A program made the translations under genes and the position numbers. The notes under the pieces were generated by a model, which saw only the letters and a program-made list of their open reading frames with translations, was not told where the DNA came from and did not search any database. This document shows positions 1-8,257 of a stretch of DNA of 10,412 bases, piece by piece. The DNA is from F1-60-MAGs149 sp032119475 (lineage in GTDB: Bacteria > Actinomycetota > Thermoleophilia > Gaiellales > F1-60-MAGs149): assembly GCA_032119475.1 (NCBI GenBank), contig JAUMCA010000098.1:1-10412 (forward strand), read 5' to 3'. How positions within the stretch are numbered: position 1 is the stretch's first letter; every line of letters starts with the position of its first letter.

Positions 1-623
1 TGGTAGTCGAGGTGGTCGCGCGTGAGGTTGGTGAACGCGGCGGCGGCGATCCGCACGCCGCCGATGCGCTGCTGGTCGAGCGCGTGGGACGAGATCTCCA
101 TGGCGCAGGCCGTGTCGCCGGCGTCGCGCATCCGCGCGAGGTCGCGGTGGACGTCGATCGCCTCCGCGGTCGTGCGCTCGGCCTTCTCCACCACGCCGCC
201 GACGCGCCGCTCGATCGTGCCGAGCAGGCCCGTCGGGTGCCCCGCCGCGGTGAGGATCGCGTGCTGGAGGAACGCGGTCGTCGTCTTGCCGTTCGTGCCC
301 GTGACGCCGAGCACCACGAGGTCGCGTGACGGGGCGCCGAAGAAGCGGTCGGCGATCGGCCCCATCGCGGCACGCGCCGATTCGACGATCACCTGCGGGA
401 TGTCCACGGGTGTCGGGCGCTCCACGACGAGCGCCGTGGCGCCGGCCGCGGCGGCGGCCTGCGCGTGCAGGTGGCCGTCCGTCGTGGCGCCCGGCACGCA
501 GAAGAACAGCGTGCCCGTCCCGACCCGCCGCGAGTCGTATGCGAGATCGGCGACGTCGACTCCAGCGATAGGGAGCGTCGTTTCCCGCGGCGGCACGGGA
601 CCGAGGAGGTCCGTGAGCAGCAC
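1..623 (-). CDS. murE: MurE, UDP-MurNAc-tripeptide synthetase (partial, N-terminal 207 residues)
   Basis: Cytoplasmic ATP-dependent Mur ligase that adds the third amino acid to UDP-MurNAc-L-Ala-D-Glu in peptidoglycan precursor synthesis. The window holds the N-terminal part only and the gene runs off the left edge. Visible are the UDP-binding segment YDSRRV (about residues 29-34), the ATP-binding P-loop GTNGKTTT (109-116), the TTAEA segment (151-155), MEISSHAL (175-182) and FTNLTRDHLDY (197-207), all in family order. The start is GTG at 623, 23 nt after the ftsI stop; the reading frame is open further up, so the exact start is not certain, and the Shine-Dalgarno match is weak. The residues that separate meso-diaminopimelate from lysine enzymes lie outside the window, so the third residue cannot be predicted. 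The position after ftsI matches the standard dcw order. Confidence 0.93.
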   Translation of the reverse strand, partial: MLLTDLLGPVPPRETTLPIAGVDVADLAYDSRRVGTGTLFFCVPGATTDGHLHAQAAAAAGATALVVERPTPVDIPQVIVESARAAMGPIADRFFGAPSRDLVVLGVTGTNGKTTTAFLQHAILTAAGHPTGLLGTIERRVGGVVEKAERTTAEAIDVHRDLARMRDAGDTACAMEISSHALDQQRIGGVRIAAAAFTNLTRDHLDY

Positions 624-646
624 CTGACGGAGTCTAGTCGGGCGCC

Positions 647-2392
647 CTAGCCGCTCGTGCTCGGGCGGTCCTGCTCGGCCCCGAGCGCGATCAACGCGCG
701 CTCGGTCAGCTTCGAGAACGCGGGCCCGGCGACGTCACCGCCGTAGAAGAGGTCGCCCTTCGGCTCGTCGACCATCACGAGCGTCACGACCTTCGGATTC
801 TTGACCGGCGCGAAGCCGACGAACCAGGACAGGTAGCGGGACTCCGAGTACGTGCCGTCGGGGTCGATCTTCTTCGTGGTGCCCGTCTTGCCGGCCACGG
901 AGTAGCCGGGGATGTCCGCCGCCGCGCCGGTGCCCTGGTCCGACACGACGCCCTCGAGCATCATCGCGAGCTGCCGGGCGGCGCGGGCGGGCATGATCCG
1001 CTGGGTCTCGACCTCCACCGGCCCGGCGCCGTCGACGCGGGTGACGACGTGCGGCTGGCGCATCACGCCGTCGTTGGCGATCGTCGCGTAGAGCTGCGCG
1101 ATCTGGAGCGGCGTCGTGGCGATGCCGTGCCCGATCGGGATGTTGAGCGGTGTCGTGCCCGACCACTCCCGGAACGGCGTGACGATGCCGCCGACCTCAC
1201 CCGGGAGGTCGATGCCGGTCGGGCGGCCGAACCCGAAGCGGGCGATCCAGCGCGACAGGATGAAATCCTTGCCCGCGCTGGTCGAGAGGTGGTCGTACGC
1301 GAGCTTCGCGATGCCGATGTTCGACGACTCGCGCAGGGCGTCGGTGGCCGTCTTCGTGCCGGGGTTCGGATGCGAGTCGGTCAGCGTGCCGTCGTAGAGC
1401 GTCCACTCGTCCCCGACCACGACGCGCGTGGCCGGCGTGATCCGCCCGGTCGAGAGGCCGGCCGCGATCGGGACCGCCTTGAACGTCGAGCCGGGCTCGT
1501 AGACGTCGGTCAGCGCGCGCAGACGCACCTCGCTCTGCGTGCCCTTGCGGAAGTCGCCGCCCTCCGGTGCCGGCGCGGAGGCCATCGCGACCACCTCGCC
1601 CGTCTGCGGCTCGAGCACGATCGCGGTGACCGCCTTGGCCTTGAACTCGGCCTTCGTGGCGGCGGTGATCGCCTCCGCGGCGCGCTGCACCTCGCGGTCG
1701 ATGCCGGTGCTGATCGAGGCGCCGCGGCGCATCGGCTCGGACTGGATCACGCTGATCGCGTTGCCGGCCGGGTCCTCCGTGCGTACCTCGATGCCATCCG
1801 CGCCGCGCAGGACGTCGTCGTACTGCAGCTCGAGTCCGGCGAGGCCCTCACCCTCGAGGTCGACGACCCCGATCACCGGTGCGGCGATCGCGCTCGGGTA
1901 GACGCGGCGCTCCTCGTCCACGAAGTCGACGCCGGCAAGGGCCATCGCCTGGACGCGCTTGGCGGCGGCGGGCGGCACCTGGCGGGCGAGGTCGACGTGC
2001 TGCACGCCGTCGGCGGTGAGGCGCGCCATGATCACGTCGGGCGACTCGCCGCTCGCCTCGGCGACGGCGGCCACGACGCGTGCGGGGTCCTTCACGAGCG
2101 ACGGCGTGGCGCCGATCGTCCGCGCCTCCTCGGTCAGCGCGAGCCGGTAGCCGTCCCGGTCGAGGATCGCGCCGCGCGGGGCCTGCGTGACGATCTCGAC
2201 CCGGTGCTGGCCGCTGGCGCGCTCGCCGTACATGTCGCCGTCGACGATCTGCATCTGCACCGCGCGCCCGAGCAGCAGCGCGAGGCCGAGGCCGGCGAAG
2301 AGGAGCAGGAGCCGGATGCGGCTCTGCGGCGGGGGGACGGGACGCTGGCGGGACCGGCGACGACGCGGTGTGCGAGGAGGCGCCGCCGCCAC
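647..2392 (-). CDS. ftsI: FtsI / penicillin-binding protein 3-type septal transpeptidase
   Basis: Class B penicillin-binding protein of 581 residues that cross-links septal peptidoglycan together with FtsW. A basic proline/arginine-rich cytoplasmic tail (1-26) is followed by one membrane segment (about 27-43), then the dimerisation domain containing RGAILDRDG (73-81), then the transpeptidase domain. Catalytic motifs are all present: STFK (S302 nucleophile, K305), SSN (356-358) and KTGT (502-505). No PASTA repeats follow the catalytic domain, and the C-terminus ends soon after it. The start is GTG at 2392, one nucleotide after the ftsL stop, with GGAG about 13 nt upstream inside ftsL, suggesting translational coupling. 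It precedes murE by 23 nt. Identification as the division enzyme rather than an elongation or sporulation paralogue rests on the ftsL-ftsI-murE context. Confidence 0.95.
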   Translation of the reverse strand: MAAAPPRTPRRRRSRQRPVPPPQSRIRLLLLFAGLGLALLLGRAVQMQIVDGDMYGERASGQHRVEIVTQAPRGAILDRDGYRLALTEEARTIGATPSLVKDPARVVAAVAEASGESPDVIMARLTADGVQHVDLARQVPPAAAKRVQAMALAGVDFVDEERRVYPSAIAAPVIGVVDLEGEGLAGLELQYDDVLRGADGIEVRTEDPAGNAISVIQSEPMRRGASISTGIDREVQRAAEAITAATKAEFKAKAVTAIVLEPQTGEVVAMASAPAPEGGDFRKGTQSEVRLRALTDVYEPGSTFKAVPIAAGLSTGRITPATRVVVGDEWTLYDGTLTDSHPNPGTKTATDALRESSNIGIAKLAYDHLSTSAGKDFILSRWIARFGFGRPTGIDLPGEVGGIVTPFREWSGTTPLNIPIGHGIATTPLQIAQLYATIANDGVMRQPHVVTRVDGAGPVEVETQRIMPARAARQLAMMLEGVVSDQGTGAAADIPGYSVAGKTGTTKKIDPDGTYSESRYLSWFVGFAPVKNPKVVTLVMVDEPKGDLFYGGDVAGPAFSKLTERALIALGAEQDRPSTSG

Positions 2393-2393
2393 G

Positions 2394-2846
2394 TCAGCGC
2401 GCCTGCTCCGCCTTCGGCACCCGCACAGGCAGGGTGCGCATGGCCTCGCCGGGCACGAGGACCATCCCGTAGGCGGCGGCAGCGCGCTCGACGCGTCCGT
2501 CGGCCAGGCGCTGCTCGGTCTCGGCCTGGATGTTGGTGGCGTCGCTGCGCGAGGCTTCGACCTGGGCGCGGAGCTCGCCGGCCCGCATGGTCGCCCGCAG
2601 CGAGGAGACGTGGAGGTAGACGACGGCGGACAGCGCGACCCCGATCAGCGCGACGACCGCGGCGATGCGGAACGGGCGCAGGCGACCGCTGGCGGATGCG
2701 CGCGCGGTGCGAGCGCGGCGCGGTGCCGCCTTGGGCTTGGCGGTGGTGCGACGGGCGCGCTTCGGATCGGTCTCGACCGTTCGCGGCGCGGCACGGGGGC
2801 GCCGGCGTGTGGGAGCCGGCGCGGTGCGCGGGACGGCGACGGCCAT
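2394..2846 (-). CDS. ftsL: FtsL-like divisome protein
   Basis: Small bitopic membrane protein of 150 residues, expected to form the FtsQ-FtsB-FtsL complex that activates septal synthesis by FtsW/FtsI. The first 57 residues are a very basic, Ala/Pro/Arg-rich cytoplasmic tail. One membrane segment follows (about 60-79), then a charged helical stretch (about 80-118) likely to be a coiled coil, then a short tail. FtsL is poorly conserved in sequence, so the call rests on topology, size and position between rsmH and ftsI. The ATG at 2846 is chosen because it overlaps the rsmH stop as ATGA; the frame is open further upstream but only through rsmH. Its own stop is one nucleotide before the ftsI start. 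Confidence 0.82.
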   Translation of the reverse strand: MAVAVPRTAPAPTRRRPRAAPRTVETDPKRARRTTAKPKAAPRRARTARASASGRLRPFRIAAVVALIGVALSAVVYLHVSSLRATMRAGELRAQVEASRSDATNIQAETEQRLADGRVERAAAAYGMVLVPGEAMRTLPVRVPKAEQAR

Positions 2847-3817
2847 CAGGCGCGGGCCTCCGGCAGCGGGACGTCGGTGCGCTCGGCGGCGCGCAGGCGC
2901 GACGACGCGCTGCGCGGGTTGCGGTCCATCTCCGCGACGCCGGGGCGGATCACGCGCGGGGTCAGCACGCGCAGCGTGGCCTGCTGGCCGCAGCCGCAGA
3001 TCGGGAGGTCCGGCGGGCACGTGCACGGCTGGGCGGCGCGGCGGAAGCGCTCCTTGACGATGCGGTCCTCGAGCGAGTGGAACGAGATGACGCAGATGCG
3101 GCCACCCGGCTTGAGGATCGGGAGGGCGGCGTCGAGCCCCTCCTCCACCATCGTCAGCTCGTCGTTGACGGCGATCCGCAGCGCCTGGAAGACGCGCTTG
3201 GCGGGATGGCCGGCGCCGAACTGGGCGGGGGTCGGGATCGCGGCGCGGATGACGTCGACGAGGTCGGCGCTGCGCTCGAACGGCTGCGTGGCGCGACGGC
3301 GGCAGATGGCCTTGGCGATCTGGCGGGCGTAGCGCTCCTCGCCGTAGCGGGAGAAGAGGTCGGCGAGGTCGCGCTCGGGCAGCGTGGCGAGCAGCTCGGC
3401 GGCCGTCACCTCGCTGCGGGGGTCCATGCGCATGTCGAGCGGCGCGTCGACGGCGTACGAGAAGCCGCGCTCCGGCTGGTCGATCTGCATCGAGGAGACG
3501 CCGAGGTCGAGCAGGATGGCGTCGGCCTGCACGCCCTCCACGGCGAGCGAGCGGAAGCCGTCCACGAAGTCGCGTTGGAGCAGGCGGACGGCCATATCGG
3601 GGTGCGCGGCGCGGAAGGCGCGGGCGCGGGACTCGACGCTCGGGTCGCGGTCGATTGCGACGTAGGCGCCTCGGCCCATCATCTGGTCGGCCAGCATCGA
3701 CGCGTGCCCGCCGGCGCCGAAGGTGCCGTCGACGACGGTCATGCCCGGCTGCACGTCCAGCAGGGCGACGACCTCGTGGGCGAGGACGGGATCGTGGATG
3801 GCGGCGTTAGCGGGCAT
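2846..3817 (-). CDS. rsmH: RsmH, 16S rRNA (cytosine-1402-N4)-methyltransferase
   Basis: S-adenosylmethionine-dependent methyltransferase (formerly MraW) acting on C1402 in the ribosomal decoding centre. The 323-residue length is normal. Visible are the SAM-binding motif DGTFGAGGH (30-38), the acidic IDRDP (55-59), LLDLGVSSMQID (102-113), ERGFSY (116-121), DMRMD (128-132), ISFHSLEDRIVK (244-255) and the C-terminal NPRSASSRLRAAER (300-313). A four-cysteine group CTCPPDLPICGC (265-276) looks like a small metal-binding knuckle, as seen in many Gram-positive RsmH proteins. The start is ATG at 3817, giving an N-terminus HDPVLAHEV typical of the family; longer versions would run back through mraZ. 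It overlaps the mraZ end by 11 nt and ftsL by 4 nt, indicating a tightly packed operon. Confidence 0.97.
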   Translation of the reverse strand: MPANAAIHDPVLAHEVVALLDVQPGMTVVDGTFGAGGHASMLADQMMGRGAYVAIDRDPSVESRARAFRAAHPDMAVRLLQRDFVDGFRSLAVEGVQADAILLDLGVSSMQIDQPERGFSYAVDAPLDMRMDPRSEVTAAELLATLPERDLADLFSRYGEERYARQIAKAICRRRATQPFERSADLVDVIRAAIPTPAQFGAGHPAKRVFQALRIAVNDELTMVEEGLDAALPILKPGGRICVISFHSLEDRIVKERFRRAAQPCTCPPDLPICGCGQQATLRVLTPRVIRPGVAEMDRNPRSASSRLRAAERTDVPLPEARA

Positions 3818-4241
3818 CGCGGACCACACGCTCGGCGACAATTTCGGCGCTCCCTTCGAGCTCGGCGAGCCCCCGCTCCCACGTCTCGCGATCCCAGATC
3901 TCGAGACGGTCGCGGACGCCCACGACGATGATCTCCCGCCCGAGGGCGGCGTGCTGCATGAGCGGCGCCGGGATGGCGACACGGCCCTGTCGGTCGAGCT
4001 CGGCCTCGACCGCCCCGCCGAACAGGAAGCGCTCCATCTGGCGCCCCTCGCGGGTCAGCGGGTCGAGCCGGGCGATCTGCCCCTCGACGAACGTGTCCCA
4101 CCCGTCACGGGCGTAGACCGCCACGCAGTGGTCGAGCCCGCGGGTGACGAACAGGCCGTCGGCGAACGGCTCACGGAGACGCGCCGGGATCGTCACCCGG
4201 TTCTTCTCGTCGAGCTTCTGTGCGTATTCGCCAAGCAGCAT
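3807..4241 (-). CDS. mraZ: MraZ, transcriptional regulator of the dcw cluster
   Basis: DNA-binding regulator of 144 residues and the usual first gene of the dcw operon; in studied bacteria it binds repeats upstream of its own gene. Two AbrB/SpoVT-like swapped-hairpin half-domains are visible: LDEKNRVTIPARLR (10-23) and LDRQGRVAIPAPL (82-94), each with the family D-x-x-x-R-V-x-I-P-A pattern. The start is the ATG at 4241, which gives the canonical MLLGEY N-terminus and has an AAGGGA Shine-Dalgarno sequence upstream; an in-frame upstream start would add 11 non-conserved residues. The GTGGGG repeats at 4301-4326 are its probable operator and imply autoregulation. The stop overlaps the rsmH start by 11 nt. 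Confidence 0.96.
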   Translation of the reverse strand: MLLGEYAQKLDEKNRVTIPARLREPFADGLFVTRGLDHCVAVYARDGWDTFVEGQIARLDPLTREGRQMERFLFGGAVEAELDRQGRVAIPAPLMQHAALGREIIVVGVRDRLEIWDRETWERGLAELEGSAEIVAERVVRDAR

Positions 4242-4300
4242 GGGGGTCGTTTCCCTTGTCTCCGGGGTCCCCACAACGGTTCCCCCGCGGTTCCAAGTTG

Positions 4301-4326
4301 CCCCACGTTACCCCACCACTCCCCAC
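4301..4326 (-). promoter_or_regulatory. MraZ operator: three GTGGGG direct repeats, 10-bp period
   Basis: Read on the minus strand, GTGGGG occurs at 4326-4321, 4316-4311 and 4306-4301, exactly 10 bp apart, 60-85 bp upstream of mraZ. MraZ of E. coli is known to bind TGGGN direct repeats separated by 5 bp, which is the same geometry (one helical turn). A weaker fourth unit, TTGGAA (4296-4291), follows in the same phase. The repeats overlap the -10 element and spacer of the candidate promoter, which fits autorepression. The sequence pattern is seen directly; binding is inferred. Confidence 0.82.
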
Positions 4327-4333
4327 TTTGCAA
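4305..4333 (-). promoter_or_regulatory. Candidate mraZ/dcw promoter
   Basis: On the minus strand TTGCAA (4333-4328) and TAACGT (4310-4305) are separated by 17 bp. They match the sigma-70-type consensus at 4/6 and 3/6 positions, and the -10 has the TANNNT form common in high-GC bacteria. A start near 4298 would leave a leader of about 57 nt before the mraZ ATG. Support comes mainly from its position under the MraZ repeats and next to the LexA-type box; the elements themselves are weak. Confidence 0.38.
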
Positions 4334-4347
4334 CTCACCCGTGATAA

Positions 4348-4363
4348 TCGAACATATGTTCGA
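4348..4363. promoter_or_regulatory. LexA (SOS) box, perfect palindrome
   Basis: TCGAACATATGTTCGA is a perfect 16-bp palindrome and matches the mycobacterial SOS box TCGAAC-N4-GTTCGA at every fixed position; it also fits the Bacillus form CGAACRNRYGTTYC up to its last base. It lies 107 bp upstream of the mraZ ATG and 14 bp upstream of the candidate -35. No plus-strand gene is visible nearby, so the dcw operon is the only obvious target. The match is direct; LexA control is inferred. Confidence 0.75.
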
Positions 4364-4432
4364 TTCGGCTCCGTTGAGCGAAATACGACCCCTGCACCCC
4401 GACCGATCCACGGGGGTTTGTGACAGCCGGAT

Positions 4433-4448
4433 CCCCACTGCGCCCCAC
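4433..4448 (-). promoter_or_regulatory. Second, distal pair of GTGGGG repeats
   Basis: On the minus strand AGTGGGG occurs twice, with GTGGGG at 4448-4443 and 4438-4433, again exactly 10 bp apart, about 107 bp farther from mraZ than the main operator. The same unit and same period suggest an auxiliary MraZ site or the operator of a second promoter. Two six-base units could also arise by chance in a GC-rich leader. Confidence 0.4.
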
Positions 4449-4470
4449 TTCCACCAGGCACACCCGGCGG

Positions 4471-4613
4471 GTCAGGCGGACATTTTGGGTGAGCACGGAG
4501 CAGCAACCGCTCGATCGCTGCGCTCTCGAGCTGCTCCGCGCTCGGCGCGGAAGCGTGCTGACGCCTGCGGCGCGCAGCACGCACGCTTACCGGGCCGAAA
4601 ATGTCCGCCTGAC
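4471..4613. repeat. 143-bp element bounded by a 16-bp inverted repeat
   Basis: GTCAGGCGGACATTTT (4471-4486) is the exact reverse complement of 4598-4613, and two more bases pair beyond one mismatch. Inside are two further inverted repeats: a 9-bp pair 4496-4504/4530-4538 and an 8-bp pair AAGCGTGC 4551-4558 with 4581-4588. Transcribed on either strand it would fold into a closed stem carrying two hairpins. I see no protein-coding gene. It could be a small non-autonomous mobile element, or a structured RNA between the kinase gene and the mraZ promoter. Its ends (GGGTCAGGCGG then TTTTGGG) resemble the arms of the 9452-9576 repeat. Confidence 0.6.
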
Positions 4614-4628
4614 GTCGCTTCAGCGCGC

Positions 4629-4665
4629 TAATGAAACGAAGGGGCCTGGCCCCTTCGTTTCATTA
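4629..4665. repeat. REP-like 37-nt palindrome at the kinase gene 3' end, possible terminator
   Basis: Two perfectly complementary 18-nt arms (4629-4646 and 4648-4665) surround a single central base. The minus-strand core is AAGGGGCCAGGC, shared with the repeats at 5842-5954 and 9452-9576. The TAA stop of the sugar kinase (4665-4663) is made of the first three bases of the arm. RNA from the kinase gene would form a very stable hairpin straight after its stop; no U-run follows, so it is not a textbook intrinsic terminator. Confidence 0.72.
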
Positions 4666-5472
4666 AGGGCCGTAGGGGCCGCGGCGGCAGACTGCGGCGG
4701 CACCCCAGGCTGCGGCGGTCTCGATGGCGGCGGTGAGCGGTTCGCCGTGGCCGAGGGCGTGCGTGAGGCCGGCCGCGAAGGAGTCGCCGGCGCCGTAGGC
4801 GTCCCGGCGATCGCCGGGCAGCGGGTGCGGATCCCACATGCCCGACGCATCACGGGTCTGCCAGCGGCCGCCGCGGACGCCGTCGGTCTGCACGATCGCG
4901 TCGGCGCAGCCGTCGAGCGCGAAGGCGTCGACCTGCTCCCCCACGTCGCCGACCGAGCCGACGACGACGTCGGCGCGCACCCCGCTGGCCCGCAGCGCCG
5001 CAAGCTGGCGGGCCGAGCAGACGAGGACGCCGGCGCGCCGCGCCTCGACGAGCGCCGACGGCTCTGCGCAAGTGGCGTAGATCGCGGCACAGGTCGACGC
5101 GTCGTACCAAGCGAGGTCCTCGTCGCCACGCGGATAGGCGTTCGGCTGGGAGACGATGATCGTGCGATCGCCGGCGTCGTCCAGGATCGTCACGGCCCGC
5201 GCCTGGCGCCCGGATCGAGTCGCCACGCGTAGGTCGATGCCCTCGGCGTGCATCCGCGCCCGCGTGGCCGCGCCCTCGGCATCGTCGGCCAGGGCCGTCC
5301 AGAACGTCACGGCGGCTCCGGCCCGCGCAAGGACGATCGCGCTGACGGCGCCGCCTCCGGCGGGCTCCTCGAAGGGGTCCGCGAGGTGCACGATCTGGCC
5401 GGCCGCCGGCGGCGCGGGCGCATGGCCGAAGAGCACCCATTCGACGTGCCCCACCACGCCGATGTGCGTCAT
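4663..5472 (-). CDS. PfkB-family carbohydrate kinase (ribokinase-like)
   Basis: Predicted cytoplasmic kinase of 269 residues that phosphorylates a sugar or sugar-like substrate with ATP. The second PfkB signature is clear: DAYGAGDSFAAG (224-235), with D230 the expected catalytic base and GAGD forming the anion hole. The first signature is present in altered form, AGGGAVSAIVLARAG (38-52), without the usual asparagine. The protein is shorter than typical family members (about 300), and the N-terminal segment MTHIGVVGHVEWVLFG lacks the usual substrate-binding aspartate seen in ribokinase. The substrate cannot be deduced. The start ATG at 5472 is 12 nt after the small upstream gene; no good Shine-Dalgarno is visible, so coupling to that gene is likely. 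The TAA stop lies inside a palindromic repeat arm. Confidence 0.85.
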   Translation of the reverse strand: MTHIGVVGHVEWVLFGHAPAPPAAGQIVHLADPFEEPAGGGAVSAIVLARAGAAVTFWTALADDAEGAATRARMHAEGIDLRVATRSGRQARAVTILDDAGDRTIIVSQPNAYPRGDEDLAWYDASTCAAIYATCAEPSALVEARRAGVLVCSARQLAALRASGVRADVVVGSVGDVGEQVDAFALDGCADAIVQTDGVRGGRWQTRDASGMWDPHPLPGDRRDAYGAGDSFAAGLTHALGHGEPLTAAIETAAAWGAAAVCRRGPYGP

Positions 5473-5484
5473 GGGGTCATCGGA

Positions 5485-5817
5485 TCAGACGCGCAGGCCG
5501 TGCTCTTGCACGGCGGCGTGCAGCGCGTTCACGTGGTCGTCCCAGACGATGCCGGGCGTCCAGTTCGGGACCGCCACACCGGCGTCGGTGAGCGTGCGCA
5601 CGAGCTGGTCGATCAGCTTCTCCTCGAACATCCGATTCGCAGCACGGATCGCGTCCTCGCGCGTCGGCGCGCTCGTCTGGAACGGCTGCATCAGCGCATC
5701 CCCGGCAGGCCGAACGGTGACGAGCCAGCCGGACGGGCGCTCCGGCTGCAGGAACACCTGGAAGCCGTACGTGCGTGCCCGAGCCCTGAGGTCGGCGGCG
5801 GGATCGGCGATGTTCAC
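5485..5817 (-). CDS. Small conserved-looking protein of unknown function (110 residues)
   Basis: I do not recognise a family. The protein is soluble, with no signal peptide or membrane segment. The first half contains alternating beta-like stretches (GFQVFLQPE, GWLVTVRPAG), and the second half is helical and amphipathic, with REDAIRAANRMFEEKLIDQL (about 53-72) and a C-terminal helix. A sheet-then-helix layout of this size is common among small regulatory or binding domains, but nothing more specific can be claimed. The start is GTG at 5817 with GGG about 8 nt upstream. It sits 12 nt before the sugar kinase gene, so the two are probably co-transcribed, and 25 nt downstream of one arm of the 5842-5954 repeat. 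Codon use and composition match its neighbours. Confidence 0.72.
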   Translation of the reverse strand: MNIADPAADLRARARTYGFQVFLQPERPSGWLVTVRPAGDALMQPFQTSAPTREDAIRAANRMFEEKLIDQLVRTLTDAGVAVPNWTPGIVWDDHVNALHAAVQEHGLRV

Positions 5818-5841
5818 GGCCGGAACCCTACCTCAGGCCCT

Positions 5842-5942
5842 GTCGGTCCGTGAATGAAAGGGGCCAGACCCCTTTCATTCACTCCGGTCGACGATGCGGA
5901 TCGGCACTGCGCGGTGAATGAAAGGGGTCTGGCCCCTTTCAT

Positions 5943-5954
<12 letters not shown>
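5842..5954. repeat. REP/BIME-like inverted pair: two identical hairpins, 31-nt spacer
   Basis: The 41-nt arm 5842-5882 is the exact reverse complement of 5914-5954, with a 31-nt spacer (5883-5913). Each arm is itself palindromic: GTGAATGAAAGGGG, a 5-nt loop, then CCCCTTTCATTCAC (5850-5882 and 5914-5946). The core AAGGGGCCAGAC matches the other repeats in the window. The right arm encodes the last three residues and the TGA stop of the GH15 enzyme; the left arm ends 25 nt before the start of the small unknown gene. Nothing in the 31-nt spacer looks coding. Confidence 0.85.
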
Positions 5955-7787
<1,833 letters not shown>

Positions 7788-7839
7788 TCGCGGTACTCCC
7801 TTCGTCGCGTGCCCAGTCTACGGGCGCGCGACGACCGCC

Positions 7840-8172
7840 CTACGCGGAGTGCGCCGCGAGGTTCAGATCGGCGACGAGCCGGTCCTTCGGCTTGAGCCCG
7901 ACCGAGCGCTCGACCACCTCGCCGTCCTTGAACAGCGCGACCATCGGGATCGACAGCACGTTGAACTGTCCCGCGAGGCCCGGCTCGGCGTCGACGTCGA
8001 GCTTGGCGATCTTGACCTTGCCCGCGTACTCGCCGGCGAGCTCGTCGATGATCGGCGACAGCGCCTTGCACGGACCGCACCACTCGGCCCAGAAGTCGAC
8101 GAGGACCGGGACGTCGGACTCGACGACCTCGCCCTGGAAGTTGGCGCTGTTGATCTCGATGGCGTTGGACAT
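7840..8172 (-). CDS. trxA: Thioredoxin
   Basis: Cytoplasmic disulfide reductase of 110 residues, the normal length for a single-domain thioredoxin, recycled by thioredoxin reductase (not in the window). The active site WCGPC is at 31-35, preceded by VLVDFWAE, and the cis-proline is in SIPMV (P76). The fold order is standard: N-terminal strand, active-site helix, KLDVDAEP segment, then GLKPKDRL in the last helix. The ATG at 8172 is chosen because it gives the usual N-terminus and has AAGGAG 5-6 nt upstream; the frame continues open upstream but with low-complexity Arg/Ser sequence. It is followed 52 nt later by the GH15 gene and may be co-transcribed with it. Confidence 0.95.
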   Translation of the reverse strand: MSNAIEINSANFQGEVVESDVPVLVDFWAEWCGPCKALSPIIDELAGEYAGKVKIAKLDVDAEPGLAGQFNVLSIPMVALFKDGEVVERSVGLKPKDRLVADLNLAAHSA

Positions 8173-8201
8173 GGTGGCTCCTTCTGAAGGCGAGTCGTCG
8201 A

Positions 8202-8239
8202 CGCGCGCCGCGCGTACCTGAGAGTACGCGCGACGCGCG
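8202..8239. terminator. GC-rich hairpin between the solute-binding protein gene and trxA
   Basis: Arms 8202-8217 and 8224-8239 pair with one mismatch (8208/8233) around the loop CTGAGA: 9 bp, the mismatch, then 6 bp. It lies 19 nt after the stop of the solute-binding protein gene and 30 nt before the trxA start. It has no U-run, so it may be a Rho-independent-like terminator, an RNA stability element or a processing site. It has no AAGGGGYCAGRC core and so is not one of the dispersed repeats. Confidence 0.42.
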
Positions 8240-8257
8240 ACGTGCATTCCCGAACGG

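Noticed and set aside
1049..3931. 960-codon open frame on the plus strand, antisense to ftsI, ftsL and rsmH
   Set aside because: It follows the GC-rich third-position pattern opposite well-supported genes, is Arg/Gly/Ala-rich and shows no domain; a typical high-GC shadow frame.
4171..4584. Overlapping minus-strand open frames upstream of mraZ (137 and 81 codons)
   Set aside because: They run through the LexA and MraZ sites and the inverted-repeat element, with no recognisable domain or convincing ribosome binding site.
4629..4665. Standard intrinsic terminator
   Set aside because: The stem is strong but no U-run follows on the minus strand, and the near-zero loop and shared core with other copies point to a repeat element first; terminator activity remains possible.
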